64,000 bases of DNA from DATDAH01 sp963845425 (lineage in GTDB: Bacteria > Actinomycetota > Acidimicrobiia > Acidimicrobiales > DATDAH01). Location: positions 124,001-188,000 of the forward strand of contig CAWJSC010000017.1 in the NCBI GenBank assembly GCA_963845425.1. Direction: 5' to 3'. The notes under the pieces were generated by a model. That model was not told the DNA's origin, made no database searches, and saw only the letters and a program-made list of their open reading frames with translations. Positions 7,908 to 18,200 of the stretch are shown here, one piece after another. Position 1 is the stretch's first letter, and every line of letters starts with the position of its first letter. The position numbers were made by a program, and so were the translations under genes.

Positions 7908-10148
7908 GTGCGACGTCTGGCCCGCTTCGTCATCCTGCGGCGCTGGATCGTCATCGCCGTCGCGGCCTTCGTGGTGATCGCCGCCGGGCTCTTCGGCGCG
8001 GGGGTCGCCGATCGCCTCTCGCTGGGGGGCTTCGGTGACCCGTCATCGGAATCCGAGCGGGCGCTGGAGATCCTCGACGAGGAGTTCCCGAGCAGCACAC
8101 CGGACCTCGTCCTGGTCGTGACCGCGGCCAGCGGCGACGTCGACGACCCCGGGGTCGTCGAGGTCGGTGAGGCCCTGACCGAGGACCTGGCGGCCGAGCC
8201 CGGCGTCACCGCCGCCCTGTCCCACTGGTCGATCGGGCTCGGCGAGCTGTCCCCCCTGCGCAGCGAGGACGGGACCCAGGCGCTGGTGTTCGCCACGCTG
8301 GAGGGCGACGAGAGCGACGTCGTGCACCTGTCCGGCGAGCTGTCCGAGACCTACTCGGGTGAGCGAGACGGCATCACCGTCGTCGCCACCGGCCGAGGGG
8401 AGGTCACCCGCCAGGTCAGCGAGCAGTCCGAGGAGGACCTCCAGCGAGCCGAATTGCTGAGTGCGCCGATCATCCTGGCCGCGCTCGTCATCGTCTTCGG
8501 GTCGCTGGTCGCCGCCTTCGTGCCCCTGGTGGTCGGCGTCGTGGCCGTGCTCGGCACCTTCCTCGTCCTCACCCTCCTCACGGGCCTGACCGACGTGTCG
8601 ATCTTCGCCCTGAACATCACCACCGCCATGGGGTTGGGTCTCGGCATCGACTACAGCCTCTTCATGGTGTCGCGGTACCGGGAGGAGCTGGCCGCGGGCC
8701 AGCCGATGGAGGTCGCGTTGGCCCGCACGATGCAGACCGCAGGCCGCACCGTGGCGTTCAGCGGGGCGACGGTCGCCATCTCCCTCGCCGCGCTCCTGCT
8801 CTTCCCCGTGCCGTACATCCGGTCATTCGCCTACGCCGGCGTGGCCGTCGTGGTCCTGGCCGCGGTGAGCTCGGTGGTCGTGCTCCCCGCGATGCTGGCC
8901 ATCCTCGGGCCCCGGATCGACAAGGGCCGGCTGTTCAAGCGCCGCGAGCCCGGGGGCCTCTGGCACCGGCAGGCCGTTCGGGTGATGAAGCGACCGTGGC
9001 CCTACATCCTGGCCGTCACGGCCCTCCTCCTGGCCCTCGCCGGCCCGTTCCTCGACCTGCGCACCGGCTCGGTCGACGACCGCGTCCTGCCGGAGACGGC
9101 GTCGAGTCGGGCGGCCCTCGACGACATCCGGGCCGGGTTCCCCGGCCGGGAGTCCTCCGCGCTGAGCATCGTGCTCCCCGGCGGCGCCGCCGACCTCGAC
9201 GCGCTCACCGCCTACGCCATCGAGGTGTCGGCGCTGGACGACGTCGAGCGGGTGGACGGCGTCACCGGCTCGTTCGTCGACGGCGAGCAGCTGGCCCCGG
9301 CCGAGCTGATCCCGCCGGACCTCCTCGCCCGGTTCGAGAGCGCGGAGGACCCCGAGGACACCTGGTTGTCCGCCGTGCCCACCGTCGAGCCGATCTCCAG
9401 CGCCGGTGAGGAGCTGGTGGGCGCCGTCCGCGCCGTGCCCGGCCCGGTCGACGAGGTGCTCGTGGGCGGCACCTCGGCCCAGCTGGTGGACACCAAGGCC
9501 GCCATCAGCGATCGCCTCCCGTGGGCGGTCGGCCTCGTCGTCGTGGCCACCTTCACCCTCCTCTTCCTCATGGTGGGCAGCCTCCTGGTCCCGCTCAAGG
9601 CGCTGGTGCTCAACGTGCTGTCGCTGACCGCCACCTTCGGCGCGATGGTCTGGGTGTTCCAGAAGGGGAACCTGGCCGACACCCTCGGGTTCACCGCGAC
9701 CGGTTTCATCGACGTGACCACGCCGCTGCTGATGTTCTGCATCGCCTTCGGTCTGTCGATGGACTACGAGGTCTTCCTCCTGTCCCGGATCAAGGAGGAG
9801 TACGACCTCGATCGCGACAACGAGCGAGCCGTGGCGATCGGGCTCGAGAAGACCGGTCGGATCGTCACCGCGGCCGCCCTGCTGTTGGCGATCGTGTTCG
9901 TGGCCATCGCCCTCTCCGAGGTGATGGTGGTGAAGCTCTTCGGTGTCGGGCTGGCGCTCGCGGTCCTGGTCGACGCCTTCCTGATCCGGGCGACCCTGGT
10001 CCCCGCCCTCATGCGACTGGCCGGCCGCGCCAACTGGTGGGCCCCCCGACCACTGCGCCGCTTCCACCTCCGCTTCGGCATCTGGGAGAACGAGCCGATC
10101 GACCTGCTCGACCGCCGGGACGGCCTGGTCGCTGAGGACGATCGCTGA
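7908..10148 (+). CDS. MMPL/RND-family transporter
   Basis: Inner-membrane RND-type exporter of the MMPL family (746 aa). Typical two-fold layout: an N-terminal helix (about residues 9-33), a periplasmic loop, a bundle of helices around 180-350, a second loop and a second bundle from about 540 on. The two helices with proton-relay Asp-Tyr pairs are visible as GIDYSLFMVSRYREE and SMDYEVFLLSRIKEEY. In actinobacteria such proteins export lipids or small molecules with the proton gradient; substrate is unknown here. GTG start with a leaderless-type promoter. It is divergent from a cNMP-domain gene and followed by the convergent cNMP-patatin gene. Confidence 0.9.
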   Translation: MRRLARFVILRRWIVIAVAAFVVIAAGLFGAGVADRLSLGGFGDPSSESERALEILDEEFPSSTPDLVLVVTAASGDVDDPGVVEVGEALTEDLAAEPGVTAALSHWSIGLGELSPLRSEDGTQALVFATLEGDESDVVHLSGELSETYSGERDGITVVATGRGEVTRQVSEQSEEDLQRAELLSAPIILAALVIVFGSLVAAFVPLVVGVVAVLGTFLVLTLLTGLTDVSIFALNITTAMGLGLGIDYSLFMVSRYREELAAGQPMEVALARTMQTAGRTVAFSGATVAISLAALLLFPVPYIRSFAYAGVAVVVLAAVSSVVVLPAMLAILGPRIDKGRLFKRREPGGLWHRQAVRVMKRPWPYILAVTALLLALAGPFLDLRTGSVDDRVLPETASSRAALDDIRAGFPGRESSALSIVLPGGAADLDALTAYAIEVSALDDVERVDGVTGSFVDGEQLAPAELIPPDLLARFESAEDPEDTWLSAVPTVEPISSAGEELVGAVRAVPGPVDEVLVGGTSAQLVDTKAAISDRLPWAVGLVVVATFTLLFLMVGSLLVPLKALVLNVLSLTATFGAMVWVFQKGNLADTLGFTATGFIDVTTPLLMFCIAFGLSMDYEVFLLSRIKEEYDLDRDNERAVAIGLEKTGRIVTAAALLLAIVFVAIALSEVMVVKLFGVGLALAVLVDAFLIRATLVPALMRLAGRANWWAPRPLRRFHLRFGIWENEPIDLLDRRDGLVAEDDR

Positions 10149-10169
10149 CCTCAGGTCACGGCGAGGAGC

Positions 10170-11960
10170 TCAGTCCCGCGCCCGGACCTCGTCCCACCAA
10201 GGTCCCAACGTGGCCAACCCCTCCCGATGACCGACCGCCACGAGCTCGTCGAAGCGGTCGAAGTCGAGAATGGGGAACTGCTCGACGTCAGGGCGCACCA
10301 GCACGTCGCCCCGGTCCGCCGTGTCGTGGCTGCCTCCGCCCAACTCGGTCAGCCGGGCCAGGAGGGAGACGATGCCCACGATCTCGGGTGAACGGCGGCC
10401 GGGATGGATGCGGTCCACGAGGATCCGCCATCCCCCCATGACCGTGGAGTCGGGGAGGTCGCCGGCCTGCAGCCCTCGACGCACCCCGACGTCGACCGCG
10501 ATCGCGGTGATGCCGTCGTGGCCCCGCCGCATCTCGTCCACGGGCAGGTTGTCGACCAGGCCACCGTCGACGAGGACGTCGCCGTCCTGTGCCACGGGAG
10601 GGAACACCCCGGGGATCGACATGCTGGCCCGGATGGCCCGCCACGCCAGGCCCCTTCGGTGCACCATCGGCCCCATCCGGGTGAGGTTGGTCGAGACGCA
10701 GAAGAAGTCCAGCCAGAGGTCCTCGATGTCCGCATCCCCGGCCGCGGCCTGCAACCGCTCCGAGATCCGCCGTCCGGAGGCGATCGAAGAGACCGGAAGC
10801 GTCAGATCGAGCGGGTTGGACTCGGTCACCATGCCCCGCCGGAGCACGTCGGCGACCCCGTCGATCGGCCAGCCCCGGGCGACGGCGCCGGCGACGAGGG
10901 AACCCGCGCTGGTCCCACCGATGGCATCGATCGGGATCCCGAGCTCGCCCATGGCGCGGATGACACCGATCTCGGCCATGCCCCGGGCGCCGCCGCCCGA
11001 GAGCACCAGACCCAGGCCCCGGTCGGTCAGGAGCCGGCCGACCCGGGCGACGTCGCCGACGGCTCCTTCGCGGACGTGGTGGTGCCGACGCAGATCCCGG
11101 TCCACCAGCCACCGATGCGTGCCCGTCGGGACCTTCAGCTGAGGTGAGTGCACCAGGACCAGCTCGACGGCGACGGGCACCCGTCGGCGATGGTCGGCCA
11201 GCACCCGCTCCACAGGGGCAGGGACCGGTGGTCGAGCGCCGTCGCCCACGAGGAGCACCACATCGGCTTGGCGCAGACAGCGTCGGGTCCACTCGTCGTC
11301 ATCCGTGCCCGCGAGGTAGAGCACGAGGTGGTGGTCGTGCTCGAGCGCGTTCAGCCACGCAGTGACCGACGGACCGGCCGGCGCGTCCTCGGCGGCGACG
11401 ACGGCGAGCGACGGCATCGCGGTGGCCAGTTCCGTCGCCAGCATCTCCACGAACCCGCGGCCGCGGTCACCCTCGTGGAGCACGACCGCGGCGATCGTGG
11501 CCACGGGGCGGACGGAGCTCTCCCCCGCCGAGATCTTGCGCAGGCGCTCGATGACCTGCCCGGCGATGGGACGGAGCAGCATCGGGGACTGGGCCAGCAG
11601 CTCCTCGAAGGCCTCCACCGAGAGGCGGAGCACGAGGGAGTCGCGAAGCGCCACCACCGTCGCCCCCCGGGGCCGCGCGGTGAGCAGCGCCGCCTCGCCG
11701 ACGACTTCACCACGACCGGCCTCCCCGATCACCGTGAGATCGTCATCGGCGCCCAGCCGGGCCTGCAGCCGCCCCGAGAAGACCAGGTAGATGCCGTCGG
11801 CGGGGTCGCCCTCGCGGATGAGGACCTCGCCGCCCTGGACCATCACCGTCTCGAGTCGGCCGGCCAGCAATTGCCGCTCCGCGTCGTCCAGGGCGCCGAA
11901 CAGCTCGGACTCGGCCAGGAACGCCAGCACCTCCTCGGATGCCAGTTCGGCCTCGGCCAT
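10170..11960 (-). CDS. cyclic nucleotide-binding domain / patatin-like phospholipase (NTE family)
   Basis: Two-part protein (596 aa). Residues about 10-130 are a CAP_ED domain (GRGEVVGEAALLTARPRGAT, Glu and Arg kept). A middle region (about 150-290) resembles the phosphoesterase-like linker of such proteins. The patatin domain follows: oxyanion-hole SGGGARGMAEIG, nucleophile Ser in GGTSAGSLVAG and catalytic Asp in DGGLVDNLP. This is the layout of mycobacterial Rv2565 and of eukaryotic neuropathy target esterase, which deacylate lysophospholipids. The ATG is seven bases after TACCTT, so a leaderless transcript is likely. It lies 61 bases downstream of the MFS-cNMP gene on the same strand. Confidence 0.88.
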   Translation of the reverse strand: MAEAELASEEVLAFLAESELFGALDDAERQLLAGRLETVMVQGGEVLIREGDPADGIYLVFSGRLQARLGADDDLTVIGEAGRGEVVGEAALLTARPRGATVVALRDSLVLRLSVEAFEELLAQSPMLLRPIAGQVIERLRKISAGESSVRPVATIAAVVLHEGDRGRGFVEMLATELATAMPSLAVVAAEDAPAGPSVTAWLNALEHDHHLVLYLAGTDDDEWTRRCLRQADVVLLVGDGARPPVPAPVERVLADHRRRVPVAVELVLVHSPQLKVPTGTHRWLVDRDLRRHHHVREGAVGDVARVGRLLTDRGLGLVLSGGGARGMAEIGVIRAMGELGIPIDAIGGTSAGSLVAGAVARGWPIDGVADVLRRGMVTESNPLDLTLPVSSIASGRRISERLQAAAGDADIEDLWLDFFCVSTNLTRMGPMVHRRGLAWRAIRASMSIPGVFPPVAQDGDVLVDGGLVDNLPVDEMRRGHDGITAIAVDVGVRRGLQAGDLPDSTVMGGWRILVDRIHPGRRSPEIVGIVSLLARLTELGGGSHDTADRGDVLVRPDVEQFPILDFDRFDELVAVGHREGLATLGPWWDEVRARD

Positions 11961-11967
11961 CGACGAG

Positions 11968-11973
11968 AAGGTA
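11968..11973 (-). promoter_or_regulatory. -10 box TACCTT of a leaderless promoter (patatin gene)
   Basis: Read on the minus strand, TACCTT ends seven bases before the ATG at 11960 and no ribosome-binding sequence lies between them. The same hexamer at the same distance precedes the neighbouring cNMP genes. Confidence 0.55.
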
Positions 11974-12021
11974 GAGGACGGCGCGCCCCGCCCGCGACCG
12001 CGGTCGGCCCAGGCCCTTCGC

Positions 12022-13635
12022 TCAGCGCCTCTCGGCGGCGATGCTGCTGGCCACCCCGTGGGCTTGGGGCGTCCCGGTCAGCGCCTCGATGAAGTCGGCC
12101 CGCTCCAGTGTCCAGAGCTCTCCGGCCGTCCGGGCCTCGACGGTGGCGTTGCGGGGCTCGTCGAGGAGCAGCGCGACCTCACCGAAGGAGTCCCCCGGGC
12201 CCAACTCGGCCAGGGACCCCTCACCGCGACGGACGCCGAAGACCCCCCGCTCGACGATGTAGAAGCGGTCCCCGACCTCACCCTCGGTGATGACCCGCTG
12301 CCCAGCGTCGACGCCGACGCGCTCGAGCCGCAGGGCCAGGCCCTCCATGGTCGCCGGGTCGAGGGCCCGGGTGATGGGCACCAGGCGTAGGAGGCCGAGT
12401 TGGCGCTCGGGGGCCGCCGTGCCCTGCTCCGCCCGACTGAGGACCCACCCCGACACCAGGGCGGCCACCACGGTCGCGGCACCGATGATCGCGAACGCCT
12501 GGGGCACGGTGAACAAGGAGTCGAGGGGCGCGGCGATGACCGCCCCGACGAACGTCGAGCCGATGAAGGCGGCCTCCGCCAGTCCGAGGGCGCGGGTGAG
12601 CAACGGACCGGGGACGAGCCGCTGCAGGAGGGTCCGGGTGGCCAGATCGGCGACGGCGGCCGCGGTGGCGGCCACCATCAGGACGAGGACAGCTGCGGCG
12701 AGATCGGGGGCATAGCCGACCGTCGCCAGCACCGCCCCCCACCCGACCAGACCCTGCGCCACCCAGCGACTCAGCCGGGCCCGACCGGCGAGGAGGCCGG
12801 CGGCGATCCCGCCGAGCACCAACCCGGCCCCGAGCCCGGCGCTGAGCCACCCCACGGCGGCGTCGCCGACGTCCAGCGTGTCGACGGCGAGCGGGACCAC
12901 CAGCACGCGGGCGGCGCCCATCGCGACGTTGATGACCACGATGCTCCCGAAGGCGGCCCGGGCGCCGGGGCCCTGGCGCAGGACGCGGAGGCCGTCGCGC
13001 AACTCGCTGCGGGCGCTGGCCGGAGAGCGGGTGAGGGCCGGTCGATGATGGTGGTGAAGGGTGGCCAGTCCCAGGCCGGCCGGTACGAGGAGGGCCGCGG
13101 CGATGGCGAACACCGCGCCCACGGACATCAGGGCCAGGACCAGCCCGGCCAGGAGGGGGGCCACCAGGCTGCCGATCCCCTCGGCGCTGGAGAGCACGGC
13201 GTTCGCCGCCGTGAGGTCCTCGGGACCGTCGGCCACCTCGGGCAGGAGGCTGCGGTGCAGCGGTCGGGTGGCCGCCACGATCACCGAGATCAGGGCGGCG
13301 GCCACGTAGGCGACGGCCGGGGGCCCGTCGGCGAGCAGGACCGCGGCGCCGGCCGCGCACGACAACCCGAGGGCGAGATAGCGGCGCCGAAGGAGAACGG
13401 CCGGACCGTGGCGGTCACCGGCCGTCGCCGCCAACGGCGCGATCAGGGCGGAGGGTGCGAGTTGGATCGCGGCCACGAGCGCCACGGCACCGGTACCGCC
13501 CCGTTCGTAGGCGTAGACGAGAATGGCGATGTAGGTGCTCAGGTCGGCGACGACGAACACGACATAGGCCAGCGCCAGGCGGCGGAGGTCACGTGACTCC
13601 ATGACCCGCCGCAGCGGGCTGTCTCGCGTGGCCAC
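12022..13635 (-). CDS. MFS transporter with C-terminal cyclic nucleotide-binding domain
   Basis: Twelve-helix major facilitator (about residues 1-400) fused to a CAP_ED domain (about 410-530; LGPGDSFGEVALLLDEPRNA keeps Glu and Arg). 537 aa. In the mycobacterial proteins Rv3239c and Rv3728, MFS, cNMP and patatin modules occur in one chain; here they are divided between this gene and the next one downstream. GTG start at 13635 seven bases after TACCTT fits a leaderless transcript; an ATG at 13602 (MESRDLRR) is the alternative. Likely a cyclic-nucleotide-gated efflux or lipid transporter; substrate unknown. Confidence 0.87.
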   Translation of the reverse strand: MATRDSPLRRVMESRDLRRLALAYVVFVVADLSTYIAILVYAYERGGTGAVALVAAIQLAPSALIAPLAATAGDRHGPAVLLRRRYLALGLSCAAGAAVLLADGPPAVAYVAAALISVIVAATRPLHRSLLPEVADGPEDLTAANAVLSSAEGIGSLVAPLLAGLVLALMSVGAVFAIAAALLVPAGLGLATLHHHHRPALTRSPASARSELRDGLRVLRQGPGARAAFGSIVVINVAMGAARVLVVPLAVDTLDVGDAAVGWLSAGLGAGLVLGGIAAGLLAGRARLSRWVAQGLVGWGAVLATVGYAPDLAAAVLVLMVAATAAAVADLATRTLLQRLVPGPLLTRALGLAEAAFIGSTFVGAVIAAPLDSLFTVPQAFAIIGAATVVAALVSGWVLSRAEQGTAAPERQLGLLRLVPITRALDPATMEGLALRLERVGVDAGQRVITEGEVGDRFYIVERGVFGVRRGEGSLAELGPGDSFGEVALLLDEPRNATVEARTAGELWTLERADFIEALTGTPQAHGVASSIAAERR

Positions 13636-13642
13636 GGGCCGG

Positions 13643-13648
13643 AAGGTA
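13643..13648 (-). promoter_or_regulatory. -10 box TACCTT of a leaderless promoter (MFS-cNMP gene)
   Basis: TACCTT on the minus strand ends seven bases upstream of the GTG at 13635; no ribosome site is present in between. Confidence 0.55.
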
Positions 13649-13691
13649 ACGAGCGAGGACCGCCGAATCCCGGGCTGTCAGATGCTCTTCA

Positions 13692-13714
13692 CCGGCCCGT
13701 AACGAACGGGCCGG
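13692..13714. repeat. 9-bp inverted repeat in divergent intergenic region
   Basis: CCGGCCCGT (13692-13700) and ACGGGCCGG (13706-13714) pair perfectly across AACGA. It lies in the 242-base gap between the divergent MFS-cNMP gene and the secreted protein gene. It may be an operator or a hairpin; no U-tract marks it as a terminator. Confidence 0.55.
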
Positions 13715-13844
13715 CCGCCTGTCCCGGGGCCCCGTCGGGCCGGTCGACGGCCCCAGAGGAAACATCTCGGCCACAAACGTCTCATGGTCGCGACAGCACC
13801 GGGCGAGCGGGGCCGCGGGACTGTCGCTGCGGCCCGAAGCGATG

Positions 13845-13850
13845 TACCTT
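13845..13850 (+). promoter_or_regulatory. -10 box TACCTT upstream of secreted protein gene
   Basis: TACCTT on the plus strand would start transcription near 13858; the following GGAAGGG is the ribosome site for the ATG at 13878, so this mRNA has a short leader, unlike the leaderless neighbours that use the same hexamer. Confidence 0.5.
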
Positions 13851-13877
13851 CGAGCGCCAGATGCGGAAGGGAACCCC

Positions 13878-15218
13878 ATGAACATTCGTCTACGAGCACT
13901 GATCGCGGTCGCCGCGGTCATCACGATGGTTGCGGTCGGCCTGACGACGGGCGGCGGATCCGATGCGGGCGCGACGTCCGGTGACCTACAACCGCCGGAG
14001 GGATGCATCGACGTCAGTCCGGAGACCGGCGAGGTCGTCTACAGCTGCACGATCCGAGGCCGGGCTTCTGCGCCTGCACCTCGGAACCTCCGACTACTTC
14101 CGGTTCGAGCCGGTGGGCCCCAGGACCGATCAACCAGGCGATCAGCACCTCCGGTTGCCGGGCGACCCTGGCCACGGCGAACCGACTGGTGACCCTCACC
14201 CCCGGTCCGTCCGGAGCGACGCTCGGGCAGCGACGGGACAGCCTCGGGACCCAGTTCAACGAGGGGAACGGCGAACCGTGCGCCCAGGTCAACAACACGG
14301 GTACGAACGGTCAGAGCCTGGTCCTCTCGCTCGGCTCCGGCATCGGCGTCGACGGCGCGCTCGTGGACTGGGCCGAGATCGATTTCGAACGCAAGTACGA
14401 CGGTGTCGTCCGAGCCCAGTTCTTCGCGGGCGGCCCGCAGGGAACGTCGGTCGGCGAGCTGCTCCTCGGCTGCTCCGCCACCCTCAGCGACTGCGGGCCG
14501 GACTCCGGCGACGGTGACAACTTCCGGCTCGACACCCAGAACCCGCCCGGCGGCCAGCCCTCGCCGGAGCCGTTCGACACGATCGTCCTCAGCCTCGACG
14601 CCTCGGGCCCGTCCAACGGGGCGTTCTCCCTCGAGGGCGGGGCCGACGGCACCGCACCGGGACCGGTCGGCTCGACCCTGTCGGTGAACCCCAACGACTC
14701 GCTCTTCCACGTGATCACCCGCGAGACGATCACCTACGACGGGACGCTCGACTGCACCGACACCGCCACCGTCGACGTGCCGAGCGACCCGGAGAGCCCG
14801 GCCACGAGCTCCACGCGTCACCCGTATGGAGAACAAGGACGGCGGCTGCGCGCTCGTTCCCTACACCCTCGAGGCCGGGTACGACGGCGACGGCGAGCAG
14901 ACGGTGGACTTCATCGTGGACCTGACCGGCCAGGCGACCGCCGAATTCGAGTGGCGCGTGGAGTGGGACCCCGAGCCCGCCACCTACCCGCTCACCAAGA
15001 CGACCTCGATCGACTTCGGTGACGGCCCCAACCCGTTGCAGTGGTGCGGCGGCACCTATGACCCCGACGGGGCCACGCCCGACGACCGGATGGCGGCCGT
15101 CGTCCCCATCAGCGGGTTGAGCGGGTGCCTCGCCTACCAGCAGCAGGTCCTGACCGGCGGCCAGGTCCAGGTGACCGAGGTGCTCCTGCTCAGCGACGAC
15201 CCACGCGTGTCCCGCTAG
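13878..15218 (+). CDS. secreted protein of unknown function (frameshifted in this sequence)
   Basis: Starts at ATG 13878 after GGAAGGG with a clear export signal (MNIRLRALIAVAAVITMV). The mature part is Cys-, Asp- and Gly-rich and I do not recognise the family. The reading frame moves three times by one base, near 14055, 14117 and 14815, yet protein-like sequence continues after each shift (for example RLHLGTSDYFRFEPV, then SLVLSLGSGIGVDGALVDW, then TYPLTKTTSIDFGDGPNPL). An intact gene of about 446 aa with sequencing errors is more likely than a decayed one. Convergent with the cyclase gene, ending four bases before its stop. Confidence 0.6.
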
Positions 15219-15221
15219 GCG

Positions 15222-18200
15222 TCACCCGCTGAGCTCCAGCGAGGCGGGTGGGCGCGCCCCCAGACGGGACAGCAGCTCACCCGCCTCCTGCCGGGCACCC
15301 GGATCGTCCTCGGCGACGGCGGCCCGGGCCGAGAGGAGCATCGCCAGGTCGTAGACGAGCTCCTGGCGCCGCGCCGTGGCGATGCCCTCGTCGATGCGCT
15401 CGAGCCCGACTCGACGGACCCCGCCGCGGCCAGGGCCAGACCCTCCACCCGGGCCAGCGCAGCCTCGAACATCGCCGTCCCCTCGCCGGCCACGCGCTCG
15501 GCCTCGGTGAGCCGGGTCAGCGCGGCGGCCGGGTCGCCGGCCACGAGGTCGCACTCGGCCCGGTAGATGGCGGCTTCGAGCAGGCTGCTGTCGAGCCCCA
15601 TGTCGGCCACGTCCACCAGCACCTGGTCCAGGAGCCCGGTGGCCACGCCGAGGTCGCCGAGGGCGAGCCGGGCCCGGGCCAGGTTGATCTCCGCGTAGGT
15701 GGCACCGTCGACGAAGCCCGACGCCCGCAGCGTGCGCGCGGCCTCGGTCAGCGGCTTGACCGCGTCCTCGATCCGACCCTGACACACCCGGATCTCCCCC
15801 ACGAAGGCGGTCGCCAGCGCCGACTGCACGGTGTCGCCGGTCCGCTCCGCGGCCGCTCGCGCCTGTTCGAGATGATCGAGGGCCCGATCCCAGTCGCCGA
15901 CGTAGTAGAGCTCGAAGGCGAGGTTGTTGTGGACCTTGGACTGGCCCGTCAGGTCGCCCAACTCCTCGTAGATGGCGAGCGCCTCGAGCGTGTTCTGCTC
16001 GCCCGCGGGCCGACCGAGCATCCGGGTCATCCCGTCGATCATCAGCAGGGCCTGGGCGAGACCCTCGAGCTCGCCTGCGGCGCGGGCCCCCGCCACGGCG
16101 TCCTCGGCCAGCCGCAGGCTGTCCGCCGGCCGCTCCTGGGCACAGCGGATCCCGGATCGAAGCGCCAGAGCCCGGGCGGCGAGCCGGTCCGCCTCGACCG
16201 AGTCGACGTCGTCGAGCACGCTGACGACCTTGGCCGTGTCGCGCAGGGCGACGCTGAAGCGACCGGCCCGCTCGTAGGCCCGGGCCCGCTTGAGGATCGC
16301 GCCGGCCACCATCTCGGGGCCGACGGCCAGCCGGGCGGCCCGACCGTAGGCGTCGAGCGCCTCGTCGAAGCGCGCGGATGCGAGGTGCACGTCGCCGAGG
16401 TGCGTCCAGACCTCGCCGAGCTCGTCGAGCCCGACGGTGCCCAGCCGCCGGGCCGCCGCGAGCGCCCATTCGTAGTGCGTCGCCGCCGCCATGTTGGCCG
16501 CCGCGTCCCGGGCCCGGTCACCGGCGAGCCGGGCGTAGGTCCACGCCTCGGCGTACTGCTGGGCCCGGAAGTGGTGCAGCGACAGCAGGTCGACCATCCC
16601 GTCGAGGTCGTCGCCGCCGGCCTCGCGGGTGATCGTCGCCGCGCGCGCGTGCAACTGGCGTCGACGGGCGAAGGACAGCCTCTCGTAGGCCGCGTCGCGC
16701 ACGACGGCCTGGCGGAACCGGATCCGATCGGGTTCCTCGGGTTCCAGGAACCGGGCGAGATCGTCGCGGGTCGCCTCATCGATGTGCACGGCGTCGTCGG
16801 CCAGCAACGAGTTCAAGGACGACAGCCGCATGCTCGTCCCGAGCACCGAGGCGTAGCGCAGGACCCGGTGGGGCAGAGGCCGCAGGGCGTCGATCTGGGT
16901 GCCGATCACCGCCTCCAGCGTCTCGGGGAGGTCGGCGCCGTCCGCGTCGCGACGGGCCTGGAGCAGCCCGTCGAGGTGCAGGGGGTTGCCGCCGGACTGC
17001 TCCACGAGGCGAGCCACGTCGTGGGGACGCAGCGGCGAGGCCGCGGTCGCCTCGTTGACCAGCGCGGTGGCGGCATCCTCCTCGAGCGGCGCCAGCTCGA
17101 TGGTCACCGAAGAACCCAGCTCGACACCCGGCGTGTCGGAGCGGCGGGTGGCGATCACGAGCCAGCCCTGGTCGTGGGCGCGGGCGGCGATCCGCTCCAC
17201 CAGGCCGACCGACGTGTCATCCAGCCAGTGGGTGTCCTCGGCCACGACCACCACCGACGACCCCGAGACGAGGCTCGCCAACTCGACGATGACGTCGGCC
17301 GTGCGGTCGGGCAGGAATCGGGGCTCGATGGCCCGGGACTCGGGGGTCGAGGCGACATCGATGTGGGCGACCCGGGCCACGAGCGGCAGGAGCGGTTCGA
17401 GATGGGGGGCGAGCGTCCGCACCCGGTCGCGGAGCGCGGCCTGTTGGGCCTCCGGGCCCCCTGCTCCCGCCCCCAGGATCCGCCGCACCGGGTCACGGAA
17501 GGCCCGGTAGGGCATGGCGCTGCCGTAGGACTCGCCGCGGATGGTGACGACCGGCATCGAGAGGCCGGTCGTCACCTCGTCGACCAGCCTCGACTTGCCC
17601 GCCCCCACCTCACCCACGAGTTCGATCACGCCGCCGACCCCGTCGGACACGAGTCGGTCCAGCGCGGTCTGCACGACGGCCAGTTCGGCGTCGCGGCCCA
17701 CGAAGGGCAGCTCCTCGCTCGGCGGGTCTTGGCGATCACCGACCTCACCGCCCACCGCGTAGGCGTGGACCTTGGCGGACTTGCCTTTGACCGCGAACGG
17801 CTCGAGCTCGACGGTCTCGAACACGGTCGCCGACCGGTCGAGCACGGCCGGGGTGGCGTAGAGCTCACCCGGCGGGGCCGCGGCCATCAGCCGGGCCGCC
17901 AGGTTCACCGTGTCGCCCATGACGGTGTAGGCGGAGCGGAAGGGCGCGCCGATCTCGCCGGCGAAGACATGGCCTCGATTGACGCCGATCTTGATCGGGA
18001 GGGTGGTCGGGGCATCGACGACGGCCCGCAGGGCCCGCAGCATCCGCCGCTCGTCCTCCTCCACCGCGATCGGCACCCCGGCGGTGAGGATGAACTTGCC
18101 GCCGTCGGCGTCGATGTCGGAGGCGAGGAAGCAGATCCCCTGGCGCTCGGCCGCGTGCTGCACGACCCGGGTCACCTCGTCGAGGGCGGCGGCCACCGCA

